Assembly: GCA_017979445.1 (NCBI GenBank)
Contig: CM030718.1
Location: forward strand, 26,283,021 to 26,347,020
Direction: 5' to 3'
Source of the DNA: Akebia trifoliata
Taxonomy: Eukaryota; Streptophyta; Magnoliopsida; Ranunculales; Lardizabalaceae
DNA length: 64,000 nucleotides
The notes beneath the pieces are model-generated. The model was not told the origin of the DNA and ran no database searches. It saw nothing but the letters and a program-made list of their open reading frames with translations. How positions within the stretch are numbered: position 1 is the stretch's first letter; every line of letters starts with the position of its first letter. Positions 22,340 through 34,047 of this stretch are shown in pieces. Both the position numbers and the translations under genes were made by a program.

Positions 22340-24690
22340 TTTTTCGAGTTAGATTATCACAAATCTTTTTGAATTTATCTAAATTGATTCTCCTTCAAAT
22401 AATTATAAAACCCAAACTTTTTTTATTATATTTCTCGAGAGCGAATATCAGTTTAGTCATTTTTCATTAGTATTAGGAGATCAAGGCCATTGGACACATG
22501 ATGTTAGTTTAAAAAAATAAACAAGGGATATCTCTATTATCCATCAAAACATGGGGGCTAAATTTCTAACTTTTATTTCGAACTTCAATGGGGTCCCTGC
22601 AAGGGATGCAGGCACAAGTTTATCTTTAATATCGATCAACGTGGAGGTTAAATTACTATTTTTTTTTCTTCTAAGAAGTTGGATAGAAGTTGAAGGTGAC
22701 GACCCTTTAGTCATTTTCCATATCGATCAATATAGGTACCCATCGGTTCTGATCCTCAAGAATTGAATGAGAAAAAAAAAGTACTTCAAATCATTATAAA
22801 AAATTTTCCTCTCAAAAATTAATATATTATTAACAAAATTATTAAGTTAGTTATAATTTGTTATATACCGAAGATACAAATTAATGATTTTTCTTTTCAA
22901 AGATAAAAATTTATCTCAGTTAAAAATAATAAATTTTTAGAAGAGAACTCATTTTAAGCTCTAATTGATAATTTATATGAAAAATTGAAGAATTTTAGAT
23001 CATCTATAGTATGAATAGAACTGACCAAATAAATGGGTTCATACTCCCGAAGGTATCCATTGGATAGAACCTATGGTTCGGGTTCCTATTTGTTTGGTTT
23101 CATTTTAGACCTAGCTCTAATTAGTTCCAATAAAAAGAGAATCATAATTGGAATTTTCGATTCCAGTTCGATTATATGGATAGCCATTGACACCCTAATC
23201 TACATGGATGGGCGGTCAAGAAGTTTTCCTAATTTAGTAAGAATTTTTTTTTTCATCTTAAAATTATTTATAATCTAAACGTTGTCTTACGTGGGAACCA
23301 TAGAATATAATAGTGGGTCCATGATGGGGCTATTATACACATTCAATAAGAATGATTTTGCATTACTTTGGTGATGGGCCCATCCTAGCCGTTCAAGTCT
23401 TAGAAAATTCAAACGCATTTACACAAAAAGCTTCCTTCCAAAAAACTTGTTTGTATTTCAATAAGTAAGTCACGTTGCCGCCCGAACTTGTAAACTACCC
23501 TTCACCACAATAACACACACCAAAAATAAGAAGTCAAAAACAAACAAACAATAAATAAATAAATAAAAACCTTTAAGATTCCATTCAACTTCATCGTCCA
23601 TCTGCTCGAGTCAACTCAGTAACTCACTAATTTATAAGATAATATTGAGCAGCGGAGCCAAGAACTTGCCCTGACACAACGTGAAAAAAGCCTATAATTA
23701 ACGGCCTAAGACCATTGAATTTCATAAAATTCGACAAACTAAAGCACCAAAGTTTTCATTGTCAATTTTTTTTTATGGACCAAAACTGTCAAATTATTGG
23801 AGGATGAGAGAGATTTGATGGTTCTAAGCCGTCTAATTGGGGAACATAAAAAATTTCAATGGCTATGGGCCGTCGAAATTGAATTTCTAAAAATTTGTGG
23901 GTTTCGATTTGTCAAATTTTCTTGTCAAAATTTTTTATTTTTCACATACTGCAAGGAGGCAATTAAGAAGGAAAAAGTTTTTGTGGGGGCAACTAAGAGG
24001 GTAATTTCTTTTGTGCGACTATATAAATTGTAATAGCTCATAACCTTCTTGACTTTTAAGATTCTTATAAGGGCAAGTGCCCCCACTGCCTCTAATTTAA
24101 ATCGGCTTATGGTAATATCAATGGGTCTGATTTCGACCGTAGAAAAATGACTCATGTAAGCCCGAAATCCAACTATGGAGATTTTATACATATTTTATTG
24201 ATATGTTGAAACTTGAGAACGTGTGTTTTTTCTTTAGTCATTTTCTCAGAGTCAACATAACCCAAACCTATATGGATCATATTCAGGAATTTAATGAAAG
24301 AATACGTGATCCCAAATTCTCAATCACGTAAATATAAATTTCAATAATAGGGATTTATTCTAAGATTTGTTTTATCGAGATGCTTATAAATTTCAATAGT
24401 TGTATTTTCTATTTACCTGGCTACGATACAGGGTTAGAGCCAGGATTTTGTCTACTTGGGGGAAATTAAGAGCTTTAAAATTTTGAAAATATTTGGGGTG
24501 GGGGTTTAAAAATTCTTGTGCGGGCACCCATTGTCCCCGGTGTAAATCCATCCCATGTTGGATCATAGGTTTATTTTAAATTATATTGTAAAACTCATTG
24601 AGTCAACTTAAAATTTGGTTTAATCTAGTCTAAAAGTTCACCTAGCCAGATTAAAACTAAATCTAACTATGTAGTCACAATAAACTGACT

Positions 24691-24808
24691 CAAAATTCAC
24701 TCACTTGATGTGGCATGTGCACAGAAGCATAGATCTTTTTCTTTAAGACACACAAGGAAAAATATCTATGGTTACGTGCACGTGCTATGTCAAGCGAGTG
24801 AATTTCAA
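24691..24808. mobile_element. Hairpin MITE, family K (copy 2)
   Basis: AAATTCACTCACTTGATGTG at the left pairs with CAAGCGAGTGAATTT at the right. The central AAGCATAGATCTTTTTCTTT resembles copy 1. Confidence 0.6.
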
Positions 24809-24859
24809 GTCAATTTAATTATCATTTGGCAATTATATAACGTTAGTCATGTTTCTATT

Positions 24860-25458
24860 AGGGGTGTCAATGAGTTGGTTCCACATTTACCCATAACAGG
24901 AATCTAAATAAAATCTCGGTTCCGATTCTTATTGATTTCGATTTCAGGTATGAGATCCTTGAAATCAGAACAGATGTGATAGATTCTCGATACCCATTAA
25001 AGTAGACTATGTTTTTTTTAATGAGTATCTAATAAAATAGACAATTATTTATAAATGTAACCAAATACCTTATAATACCTCAATTGAAAATTAAGATCAC
25101 CAATAAATTCTTCAAGAAAATCAAACTTTTGATCGAGAATAAAATCGTAGAAAGTTATAGTATGAATCATTTATTTGAGTTGAAATTGTATAAAAATATA
25201 AAAAATTTAATTAGAATACAGGTAGAGAAAAGGTAAGAAATAAAAACTTCACATTTTCTTTATATTTTAATTTTACTTCAACTACATTTACTTTAAGATA
25301 TCTCTTTGTAAGCATTAAATTAGACTACTAATTTTATTATAGTGTTATAAAGTTACTATTTGAGTACTTGAAGGAGACCCGATTCTTATCAGATCCTTAA
25401 GATAGCTACCCAGAACCGACTAATTGATTTTAGGTAATTGGGTGCTCATTGACACCCT
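24860..25458. mobile_element. hAT-like MITE with GGGGTGTCAATG ends
   Basis: Left end AGGGGTGTCAATGAGTTGG; right end GGGTGCTCATTGACACCC. Related ends occur at 26995-27403, 31527-31830 and 38364-38814. It is inserted in the PRCP-A upstream region and absent from the B and C counterparts. Confidence 0.55.
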
Positions 25459-25590
25459 TAGTTTCTATTCCAATTATGCAAATCTCTGAGTTGATTAGGA
25501 CAAGTGTTTTATGTCAAATAGATGAGTTAGTTCAAACAAGTCCGAGTCAACTCAAAATTACATCGAGTCCAAGAACTGAGGCCTTGTTCG

Positions 25591-25600
25591 CACAAATAGG
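25591..25600 (+). promoter_or_regulatory. Degenerate TATA box of PRCP-A
   Basis: At this place PRCP-B and PRCP-C read CATAAATAGG, whereas A reads CACAAATAGG. The T-to-C change weakens the TATA match about 60 bases before the start codon. Confidence 0.4.
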
Positions 25601-25650
25601 GTGATATATTATGTGGAAAAAAAAACTTGGGACTTGGGAGTTGAAGTGAG

Positions 25651-28600
25651 ATGGGGGGAAGAAGATTACCATTAACCAAACTGCTTCCATGGGTCCTTCT
25701 AATCTTTGTAAGATGTGTGTCATCATCATCGTATCTTCGGATCCCGAGGCTCAGTATGTTCATGAGAACCACAAAGGAGGAGAAGGGGAGAGGGTTTGAA
25801 GCCAACGTATCATCGGACTTTAACACGTATTTTTACACGCAAACACTCGACCATTTCAATTATAGACCAGAGAGTTACAACACCTTCCAACAAAAGTACG
25901 TAGTGAACTATAGATATTGGGGTGGACCAAATACTAGCTCTCCTATCTTAGTTTACATGGGTGCTGAGTCCAGTTTGACAGCATTTGCTTCAGCTCATCG
26001 TGATTTCATGGTTGATAATGCTCCTCATTTCAAAGCTCTTCTTGTGTACATAGAGGTATAAACAATCTACCCATACATGGTGCATGTGTGTTTAATGGTT
26101 CAGATGATGAGGAAGATTTTTTCTAATCTCAAATGATGTTTTTGATGCACAATATCAACCATAATAGGGATTTTTCCTAAAACGTGCCTAACTTATGTCC
26201 AAATTCCGATTTTGGTATACTATTCATTTTAATTTCCAAAACATGCATTTCGAGTGAATTTGTCACTTTTATAATCAATGAATTCGTAGATATTAAAAAT
26301 GACGAACTCACAAGTTCTTAAGTTATTTATTTATTTTTTGCTAAATAAATAAAACTGATCCTTTGTGGAATAATATTGTACTGTGTGTGTGTGTGTGCCC
26401 ATATGGATTGTCACTCAAAACTATATCGATTTGTTACAGCACCGCTATTATGGACATTCAATACCGTTTGGATCAATGGAAGCAGCATACCAAAATTCTA
26501 GTACCCTCGGGTACTTAAGTTCAACTCAAGCATTGGCCGATTACGCGGAGATAATAATTGATCTAAAGAGGAACTTATCAGCTGAGAATTGTCCGGTGAT
26601 CGTTCTTGGAGGATCTTATGGTGGAAGTAAGTAATTGTAAACCTCTATTTAATCTTCAAAGTGGTCCACATTATGGTAACCTTCTATCCACTCTTTTATT
26701 TAGTGCTCGCATCATGGCTTCGTTTGAAATATCCACATATTGCCATGGGTGCATTGGCGTCTTCGGCTCCAATTCTTTACTTCGATGACATTATACCGCA
26801 AAATGGATATTACACCGTCGTCACCAAAGATTTTAGAGTAAGTATTGCAATTTGCAGCCCAATTCATTTCAAGCAATTTTGTCCGAGTTTTGATGAAAAT
26901 TTGGGAAGCTCCCCAGACTACTTTGTCTTTGGTTTTCTATGAGGGGTCTTGTTAATGTTTACCCAGACCGATTATGTAATGGGCTGGTAAAAGTAGGACT
27001 GTCAATGGATCGGGTCTGGATAGGATCAAGGTCGATTTGGTACTGATCCAAGAAGGATTGGATCGGATCTAGGACTGATCTGATAAGGATCGAATCAGAC
27101 CCTTACCAGATCGGGTTTCTTATCGGATCTCAATATTAACATCCAGAGCCGATCCATTAACTATTGGATCGAGTCAAACCCAATTACATATATAAAATCT
27201 AAATAAACTTTATATATCTCAACAAATATACAATATAATTTATATACTTTCTAACATGAATGATCCAGATCCGATCCAATAAGATATCGGATCGAAAATT
27301 TATCAGATCAGATCCTTATTGGAATCCAAAACATCGATCTAGATCCAGAGTTATTGGATTGGAACGGATTAATTTCGGGTCTGATCCAATCTATTGACAG
27401 CCGTAAGTAAAAGTAACCAAACCCAACACATTGATAGCCTTGTGGAAGACTACGACCAAGGGCTATAAGATCAGTTTATAAAAATAAGGGTTATCTCTAA
27501 TTTTAACCAAAACCCTGAGGAGTGCATAAAAAATTACCCAGTAAAGCTTCAAATGATCACAAAAGTTGTTATATTTTTGTTTCTTGGATGGTGCAGGAAG
27601 CCAGTGAGAGTTGCTACACTACCATAAGAGACTCATGGTTCGAAATCGATAAAATTGCTGCTGGACCAGATGGCCTTACAATCCTAAGCCAAAAATTCAA
27701 CACTTGCGAGTAATTAAACCGTAACTTATTCACTTGTAATTCAAATTACTAACCTTGAACATAGTTTTAAAACTCATCCATTTGAAATTTGGCAAAATTG
27801 ACTTGATTTAATCGATATAAGGGTGGTTACTAATTAACTTCCATTTATTTGTCTTGTTTTCTTGTTAAGGCCATTAAACTCGTCAAAGGACCTCAAGGAT
27901 TACCTAGAATTTGAGTACCTCATGGCAGCTCAATACGACCGTCCTCCCGAATATCCAGTTAATATGATTTGCAATGCGATTGATGGACTGCCTGACGGAT
28001 CCGATATTCTTAGTAGGATATACGCAGGTCTCAACGTTATTGGCACCGGACATTCATCGTGCACTTCCATATATGATTACTTATATGACATTCGTCCAAA
28101 TAACATGAGCGGGTGGGATTGGCAGGTATATATTCAGATTGCTTTATCAACTTCTTACTTGTCGTGTGATCTTAATAGATGCAATTCTAACTATCGAGAT
28201 TATGTCACGAGCTAGCCCGCTACCTCTACATTGGCATTAATCATATTTTGCATACATCATCATCTTTAGTAATATTAAAAACCCTTTATTATACCACAGA
28301 CACGATAGAAATAAATCACTGCACGAAAGATAACCAGATTTAGTTCGACGATGGCTTAGACGCATAGCTCAGTTGGTTTGAGACATTGCAAAACAACTTT
28401 GAGGTCGTGCATTCAAGTCCGGCTTACCCATAAAAATAAAAAAAAAATTTAGTTTGATGATACCTACAACTATAAATGATATGAGAGTGCTTCACTTGCT
28501 CAGAGAAATAAACTATAACCTGGGATTTCTTCTTGTACTTTGCTAGACCTCACAAACCATTAATAACTTTGATATATAGGGAAGCATTCAGAGGCCCTAA

Positions 28601-29717
28601 AAAGAGTCAAACGTTGTGTCAAATATTTTTGAATATATGAGTTAGAAGTTTCAGAATGGGCTGATTTTTTGTGAGAAGGAGATCGTCCTCACTGAATTCA
28701 GCCCATTCTGAAACTTCTAACCCCATCAAAAGTCATTTACAACTAAATGATGATCAACAATTCTTCAACTTATAAAGTTGGGTTAGAAGTTTTAGAATGG
28801 GCTGATTTTTTGTGAGGATAATCTCCTCACCATAGAGATCATACTCACAAAAAATCAGCCCACTCAGAAACTTTAGCCTATATTTTGATAAATGTTTACC
28901 CCTCTTTAGGGCCTCGAATGCTCCCTATATATATAGATATATGTATTTATACGGGATATGTCAATGCCCAAGACCTCAATAGGATATTTGCAATTTTACT
29001 AGAAATGTAATCTCATTTTATCCTTTAATGCAAGAAATTAAGATTTTTTTTTTCTATCACTGTGCAATGATATTTTTTGTACATAATGTTTTTGCAGCTT
29101 TATGATATATACAAAATTGTTAGTATATAATAATAACAATACCCTATTTTATCTCATTAAATGACAAAATAAAATTATTTTTTAAAAATTATTTACGAAA
29201 AATACATGGTTATGAAGGTTGCTAGTGTCTAAAATCTTGAAATTTGTGTATAAGTGCACAATACATTTCTGATGATCAATCACAAAATAAATTCAAGAAA
29301 TCTCACAAGAATCATTGTACATGCTTCTTATTATACTTGCCATGGTTTATGTTTCTGCCTTTGTTTATCAGACATGTAGTGAGTTCGTAATCCCCACAGG
29401 CCGTGGGGAGAATGATACAATGTTCCAAGCCGAACCTTTCGATATGAACAACTACAACAAACTGTGCCAAGATTTGTTTGGTATCACCCCAAGACCTCAT
29501 TGGATTACTACCGAATTTGGTGGTCATGTAAGCTTCTTACAATTTTGGATTTTGTATTCTTCCTTACTTTTTTGTTCCATTTGAGTAAAAATTAACATCT
29601 TGTTTGTTATCAAATACAGAATATAAAATCGGTACTTGAAAATTTTGCTAGCAATATCATATTCTCCAATGGACTCAGAGACCCTTATAGTATCGGAGGG
29701 TAATGAATCAAAACTTC

Positions 29718-29758
<41 letters not shown>

Positions 29759-30673
29759 TATATATTTTTTTTTTTTTTGGTGATTTAGATATACCTATCC
29801 ACGTTTTGGTAAATATTTGAGATACCCCTTTGTTTTCAAACTGATTAAATGCCTCCTTGAATTCGATCTTCTCTACTATACTAATGAAAAATGATTTAAA
29901 CGCTCTCATCTTCAGCATGTAACAAAAAACCCTTGATTTTTTACACTACTTTTCAACCTTAAAATTCTATCTACTTCGACCTCAAGAATAAGATAGGAAT
30001 TTTGAAGTATAAGATGATGGAATTTTGGGTAGAAAATCAACGATTTTCTATATATTGAAAATAATTTTACAATAGAGGTTTAAGATAATTGGTTTTGGAA
30101 GAAAAATCAAGGGTTTTTTGTTGAAATAATAATGAATGCTAAAGTAGAGTTTGGGTTTGTCTCAAAATCTGGATTCATACCAATAGTCACATGGGTAGTT
30201 ACAAAACCTATTCTTAATAGTCGTGTGTAGAGAAAATTGTTAAAAGTTGCAATGCCTTTTCTAAAAATTATGTACTTCTTTAAAGAGATGTATTCAATGT
30301 ACATTTTTCAAGAGTTATGTACCTCTTCCAAGAGGTGTATTAAATAGTAATAGTTGCAATACCTTTTCAAAGAGTTATGTGCTTTTCCAACAACCAGGTT
30401 CCTCTATGAATAGGTGTTTAACTGTAGTGTTTCTTCTATTTATACTCTATCCTTCATTGCATTTTTCATAGAATTTTTCTTGATCATTCTTCATACTAGT
30501 TTTATAGAGAGAGTGTGCAAATTATAGTTGTTTTGTTGTTCTTGTGGTTTGAAGTGCTACTATTACAAGAAATAGATCATTATATCCTGAGAGATAGTCT
30601 TCAAAGTCGTGAGCACCAGTGCAGGGAGAATATCGTTTTAAGGACATAGAGTCAAACTTTAGTCCCGGTCTCA

Positions 30674-30736
<63 letters not shown>

Positions 30737-31315
30737 TGTATACATCACTGTAAGTGTTTTTGAATTTTATTTTAATTCAATTTCCATTGGGTATTGTTTA
30801 CTTGCTTCTTCAAGAAGAAAAAGTATATTGCCATATTCAATAAGAATAACATTTTTTTTCGTTGTAAATTGAAGGCAGTGGCATTTAAGTCATTTTCTTA
30901 ATTTATAATAAAAGACCAAAGTCAAGAGGTGCATGTCGATAGTTTGGAAACACACAGGGATATTACAAATATTCACCAAAATGTGGAGGGGCATGTTTAT
31001 TAAATTAACTTCATTAAATTTATTTGATTATTTTTTTTATGACTTCAGAGTACTACAGAACATATCTGATAGTGTTGTAGCTATTTATACAAATCAAGGT
31101 ATGTCTTAGATCTGTTTAGTTGATGAATAATTTATACTTATTAATACATGTTTTTTTATTAAGAAAATTTGTGTACAGGTTCACATTGCATAGATATATA
31201 TCCCTCGGCACCAAGTGACCCAGAATGGTTGGTCTTGCAACGAAATATAGAGGTCAAAATCATCGATGGATGGATCGCAGATTACAATGCCACCCTCATC
31301 AATAAGAGGATTTGA
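25651..31315 (+). CDS. Lysosomal Pro-X carboxypeptidase-like, S28 family (PRCP-A)
   Basis: Nine exons: 25651-26055, 26440-26626, 26704-26837, 27597-27709, 27870-28125, 29372-29527, 29620-29699, 31049-31098 and 31179-31315. All phases agree (1518 bp, 505 aa) with no internal stop. Residues 1 to about 24 form a signal peptide ([13 protein letters not shown]), so the enzyme should enter the secretory or vacuolar route. S28 landmarks: [10 protein letters not shown] near residue 63, [12 protein letters not shown] at 136, nucleophile Ser194 in GGSYGGM, Asp438 in FSNGLRDP and His463 in GSHCIDIY. The triad is complete. The family removes C-terminal residues after proline. The usual DPW is DPY here, as in B and C. 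Intron 5 has a SINE, intron 7 an LTR fragment and intron 3 a hAT-like MITE. The exon 5 product is 5 residues longer than in B and C. Confidence 0.93.
26995..27403. mobile_element. hAT-like MITE with AGGACTGTCAATGG ends
   Basis: Left end TAGGACTGTCAATGGATCGG and right end ATCTATTGACAGCC are inverted. The interior repeats GGATCGGATC and related motifs. It lies in intron 3 of PRCP-A and is absent from introns 3 of B and C. Confidence 0.6.
28353..28446 (+). mobile_element. tRNA-derived SINE with target duplication
   Basis: Box A TAGCTCAGTTGG is at 28365-28376. A box B-like TTCAAGTCC follows GAGGTCGTGCA, and the end is CCGGCTTACCCATAAAAATA plus poly(A). Flanking 15-bp direct repeats ATTTAGTTCGACGAT (28338-28352) and ATTTAGTTTGATGAT (28447-28461) are the target duplication with two changes. 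The empty site is seen in PRCP-B (about 43738) and PRCP-C (about 57771). Inserted in intron 5 of PRCP-A. Confidence 0.85.
28579..28922. mobile_element. MITE with GGGAAGCATTCAGAGG ends and palindromic modules
   Basis: Left end GGGAAGCATTCAGAGGCCC and right-end complement GGGAGCATTCGAGGCCC are inverted; TATATA-type DNA lies on both sides. The interior has two hairpins built from GTTAGAAGTTTTAGAATGGG / GTGAGGATAATCTCCTC modules. It lies in intron 5 of PRCP-A and is absent from B and C. Confidence 0.7.
29721..29766. repeat. (TA)n microsatellite
   Basis: About 20 TA units followed by poly(T), just after the exon 7 donor in PRCP-A. Confidence 0.9.
30110..30728 (+). mobile_element. Copia-like LTR fragment in PRCP-A intron 7
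   Basis: The segment with TTCTATTTATACTCTATCC (TATA-like), ATTATATCCTGAGAGATAG and ATCGTTTTAAGGACATAGAG follows the same order as the R/U5 part of the LTR at 60399-61410 (GTATCCTGGGAGACA, TTGTCTTAAGGATATTG). It ends in a long (TA)n tract, 30678-30728. Boundaries are approximate. Confidence 0.5.
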
Positions 31316-31526
31316 TTGTACTACATTCGTCCGTGGTGCGATGAGAAGAATCAAGCTGATTAAAGCTATGATAATGTTTTTAATAGAAGTAATGTTGGTT
31401 AACATATTGCAAAGTAACTTTGAGGTTATGGGTTCAATCCTTCTTGTGATTTTGAAGCACAAGACTCAACATATTTCTTAAGATTATTGGGAACATTAAT
31501 AGATGAGATGTGCAATAGGGGGAAGT

Positions 31527-31830
31527 AGAGGTGTCAATGGGTCGGTTCCTATGAAAATTAGAACCATAACCTCAACATTTTTTTAGTTCTGGTTGTTGTC
31601 GTTTGATTCCAATTTTAAAATAACTGGAATCGAAATCACCAAAAATCATGGGTATCTGTTGGTTCCGATTCTCAAGAATTGAATGAGAAAAAATATTTCA
31701 AAATCATTATAAAAAAAAAAAATTCTTCTATAAAAAAAAAGGGAATTGGAATCAGTTCTAATTAAAAGGGAATTGGAACTGGAATTTTCGGTTTTGGTTC
31801 TAGGTAAATGGGTACCCCATTGATACTCCT
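31527..31830. mobile_element. hAT-like MITE with GAGGTGTCAATGGG ends
   Basis: Left end AGAGGTGTCAATGGGTCGG; right end CCCATTGATACTCCT. The interior repeats GGAATTGGAACT-type motifs. It lies 3' of PRCP-A. Confidence 0.5.
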
Positions 31831-32011
31831 AAATTGTGAAGTATTTAAAGGAAATAAGTAAGGGTGTGTTTGGAAAATGGGTATGAATGTGCCGAATTTA
31901 CTTGGCATGTTTAGTGCGAGGAAGCTCGTACAATTGTTTTAGATACTTTAGGTGGGTCTCGGAATCTTTCCATATAATTCATTATATACATGTACAAAGT
32001 CCTTAACCGCC

Positions 32012-32111
32012 NNNNNNNNNNNNNNNNNNNNNNNNNNNNNNNNNNNNNNNNNNNNNNNNNNNNNNNNNNNNNNNNNNNNNNNNNNNNNNNNNNNNNNNNN
32101 NNNNNNNNNNN
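32012..32111. other. Assembly gap (100 N)
   Basis: Exactly 100 N, the usual placeholder for a gap of unknown size. Genes or PRCP fragments may be missing here. Confidence 0.99.
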
Positions 32112-34047
32112 TGAGAAACCATCTCATATGAAATGACAGGAAACGAACACAAATATTTTGTGAACTTTGAACACTTTCAACAACTACTCTCTTTTATTCG
32201 ATTTTGAAATGGCTTGTTAAGTAACCCTTACCACTTCTATTGTGGTTAGACTGTAACATTTGAAGTAACTTGCTTTTAATTGAAGTCTTAGTGTAGGATG
32301 AAAATTTAACCAAAGTAACCCTGAAATGTTATTTTGTATTTTGTAGTTCATCTTGTTAAAAGATCATGACCTTAGTAACTAAAGCACCCAACTTGTTCTT
32401 TTTATCTTTCTTTATAAAAAATTCTCAATATGAGACTGAGTTCCTGTCCCCCAACCCAAGCCCCAACCCTTCATTTATCAGAATGTTTGCACGAACATAA
32501 ACCAAATCATAGCATAGTTGTACATTAGAAAATTTAAATGTGCCCTTTACTATGAAATTTTGTTGGATGGTTTTCTAATACTAAGGCTTCTTGACATATA
32601 TATTGGAGAAGAAAAGAACGGTAGGAGTGGAGACCCACCGGTTGAATGTATGTGGGTTTCATACTTGAATGAAAATGTTAGGAATTCAAGTTCCTTGCCA
32701 AAAATTGCTGATAATCGTGAATGTCCCATGCAATCCCAAATCGTTGATGATAGAGATGAATCAGATATTGTAGAGGCTGATATAAAAGATTGTGTTATAT
32801 GTGGGAATGCTGGTCCTCGTCGATAGTATTTGCTAGCTATTTGAAGTAGATGCAGCACTTATGGGGCAGAATACACTTACTGCATTCAACAAAATAATAA
32901 TATTAGATTTGATATCATCCCTAAGAGACTATTCCATTGTATTTGTATGAAAGAGGATTTTTCCTAAGAGTGAAATATAAAAAACATATACTATGTTAAC
33001 ATGTACCAATGCTCATGTTTTTGGTCATCATTTCTCAGCTGTAATATCCTAATGGATCTTTTGATGACGCACTCCCTAACGATTCTTCTGCGGTTCTCCA
33101 AATCTCATAGCAACACTTCACAATCCTCTATGGTCACCATATATTAACAACTCCAGCACTTACGACGTCAAGTATGGGATTCCCCAAATGTATCTCTCTC
33201 TTTACAGTAATACAAATTTGTTCACATAAAAGAAAAAACTCTTAGGCTAATTAGTCTCACCCCTCACTCTGATCAACCAGGCATTTTATCATCTACTTGA
33301 CCACCCATTGATTCCCCTATACTAGTTCAATGACACTGATGGGGAAATTATACGTGATCCTACCAACTATTGGCGAGTAATCATTGGTTGACTTATCTAC
33401 TTCACAATAACTTGACATCATTCATTTAGTGCATATATTTGGCCAATTCATGAGTCACCCATGCAAACCTGAAGCCCCATATGGTTGCTGCAGTGCATGT
33501 TCTTACAATCTTTTTTTTGTGTGCATGGTATGTTGTTTTTATCTCAAGATTTCTCCTTATATAAATGTATTTTTATGTCTTCGGTACGTCTTTTAATTAG
33601 CCCATTTACTCTGTATAGCTCTTGTTTTACAGTCCATGGAACATCACTTTTTAACAAAAACAACAGTGTAATCATCTCCAAGGCATTGAAAATGGACGGT
33701 CAGTTAACTGCCAAATTTAGAATTAAAACCTAACGGTGCAAAAAAATATTTTTTTAAGTAGTTAAAAATTTGTGATCTACAACCCTGTGGCATCGTATCA
33801 TTTTTTTTGGATACCACATGGATGGCAGTCAGGAAAATTTCCTTACTAACTTAGTAAGAAAGCGCATTTCTTAAATTATTTTTGATCTAAAGGATATCTT
33901 ATGTGGACTAGGGCTGCAACTTAGGTGGGCAAAACCTGAATCCTATGGGTTGAACCCGACCTTGGGTCAAGTCTAGGCATAGTTAGCTTGGGTTCAGGAT
34001 AGCAAAAAAATTGCCCGACTCAAATTAAGTTGGGTTCGGGCATTGGC

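Larger units (their letters stand above)
20425..25650. other. Intergenic region between DUF1992 gene and PRCP array
   Basis: No gene recognised. Beyond the divergent promoter side, the sequence is AT-rich with poly(A), (TA)n tracts (20900-20920, 21271-21290) and hairpin MITEs (22216-22339, 24691-24808). From about 23285 it becomes homologous to the upstream regions of PRCP-B (from about 36785) and PRCP-C (from about 50012). The homology is interrupted by inserts at about 23640-24290, 24421-24545 and 24860-25458. It is therefore the expanded promoter region of PRCP-A. Confidence 0.65.
31316..34047. other. Spacer between PRCP-A and remnant E, with gap
   Basis: The first 150 bases are the PRCP-A 3' flank, with a remnant of the tRNA-like repeat at 31395-31450. 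A hAT-like MITE lies at 31527-31830 and the N gap at 32012-32111. An open stretch at 32518-32826 ends KDCVICGNAGPRR, but I recognise no family. The DNA just before 34048 is unrelated to the PRCP genes. Confidence 0.5.

Noticed and set aside
28353..28446. Functional tRNA gene
   Set aside because: Promoter boxes are present, but the acceptor and T arms do not pair, and the A-tail and target duplication mark it as a SINE.
30678..30728. Centromeric or telomeric type repeat
   Set aside because: It is a plain TA microsatellite.
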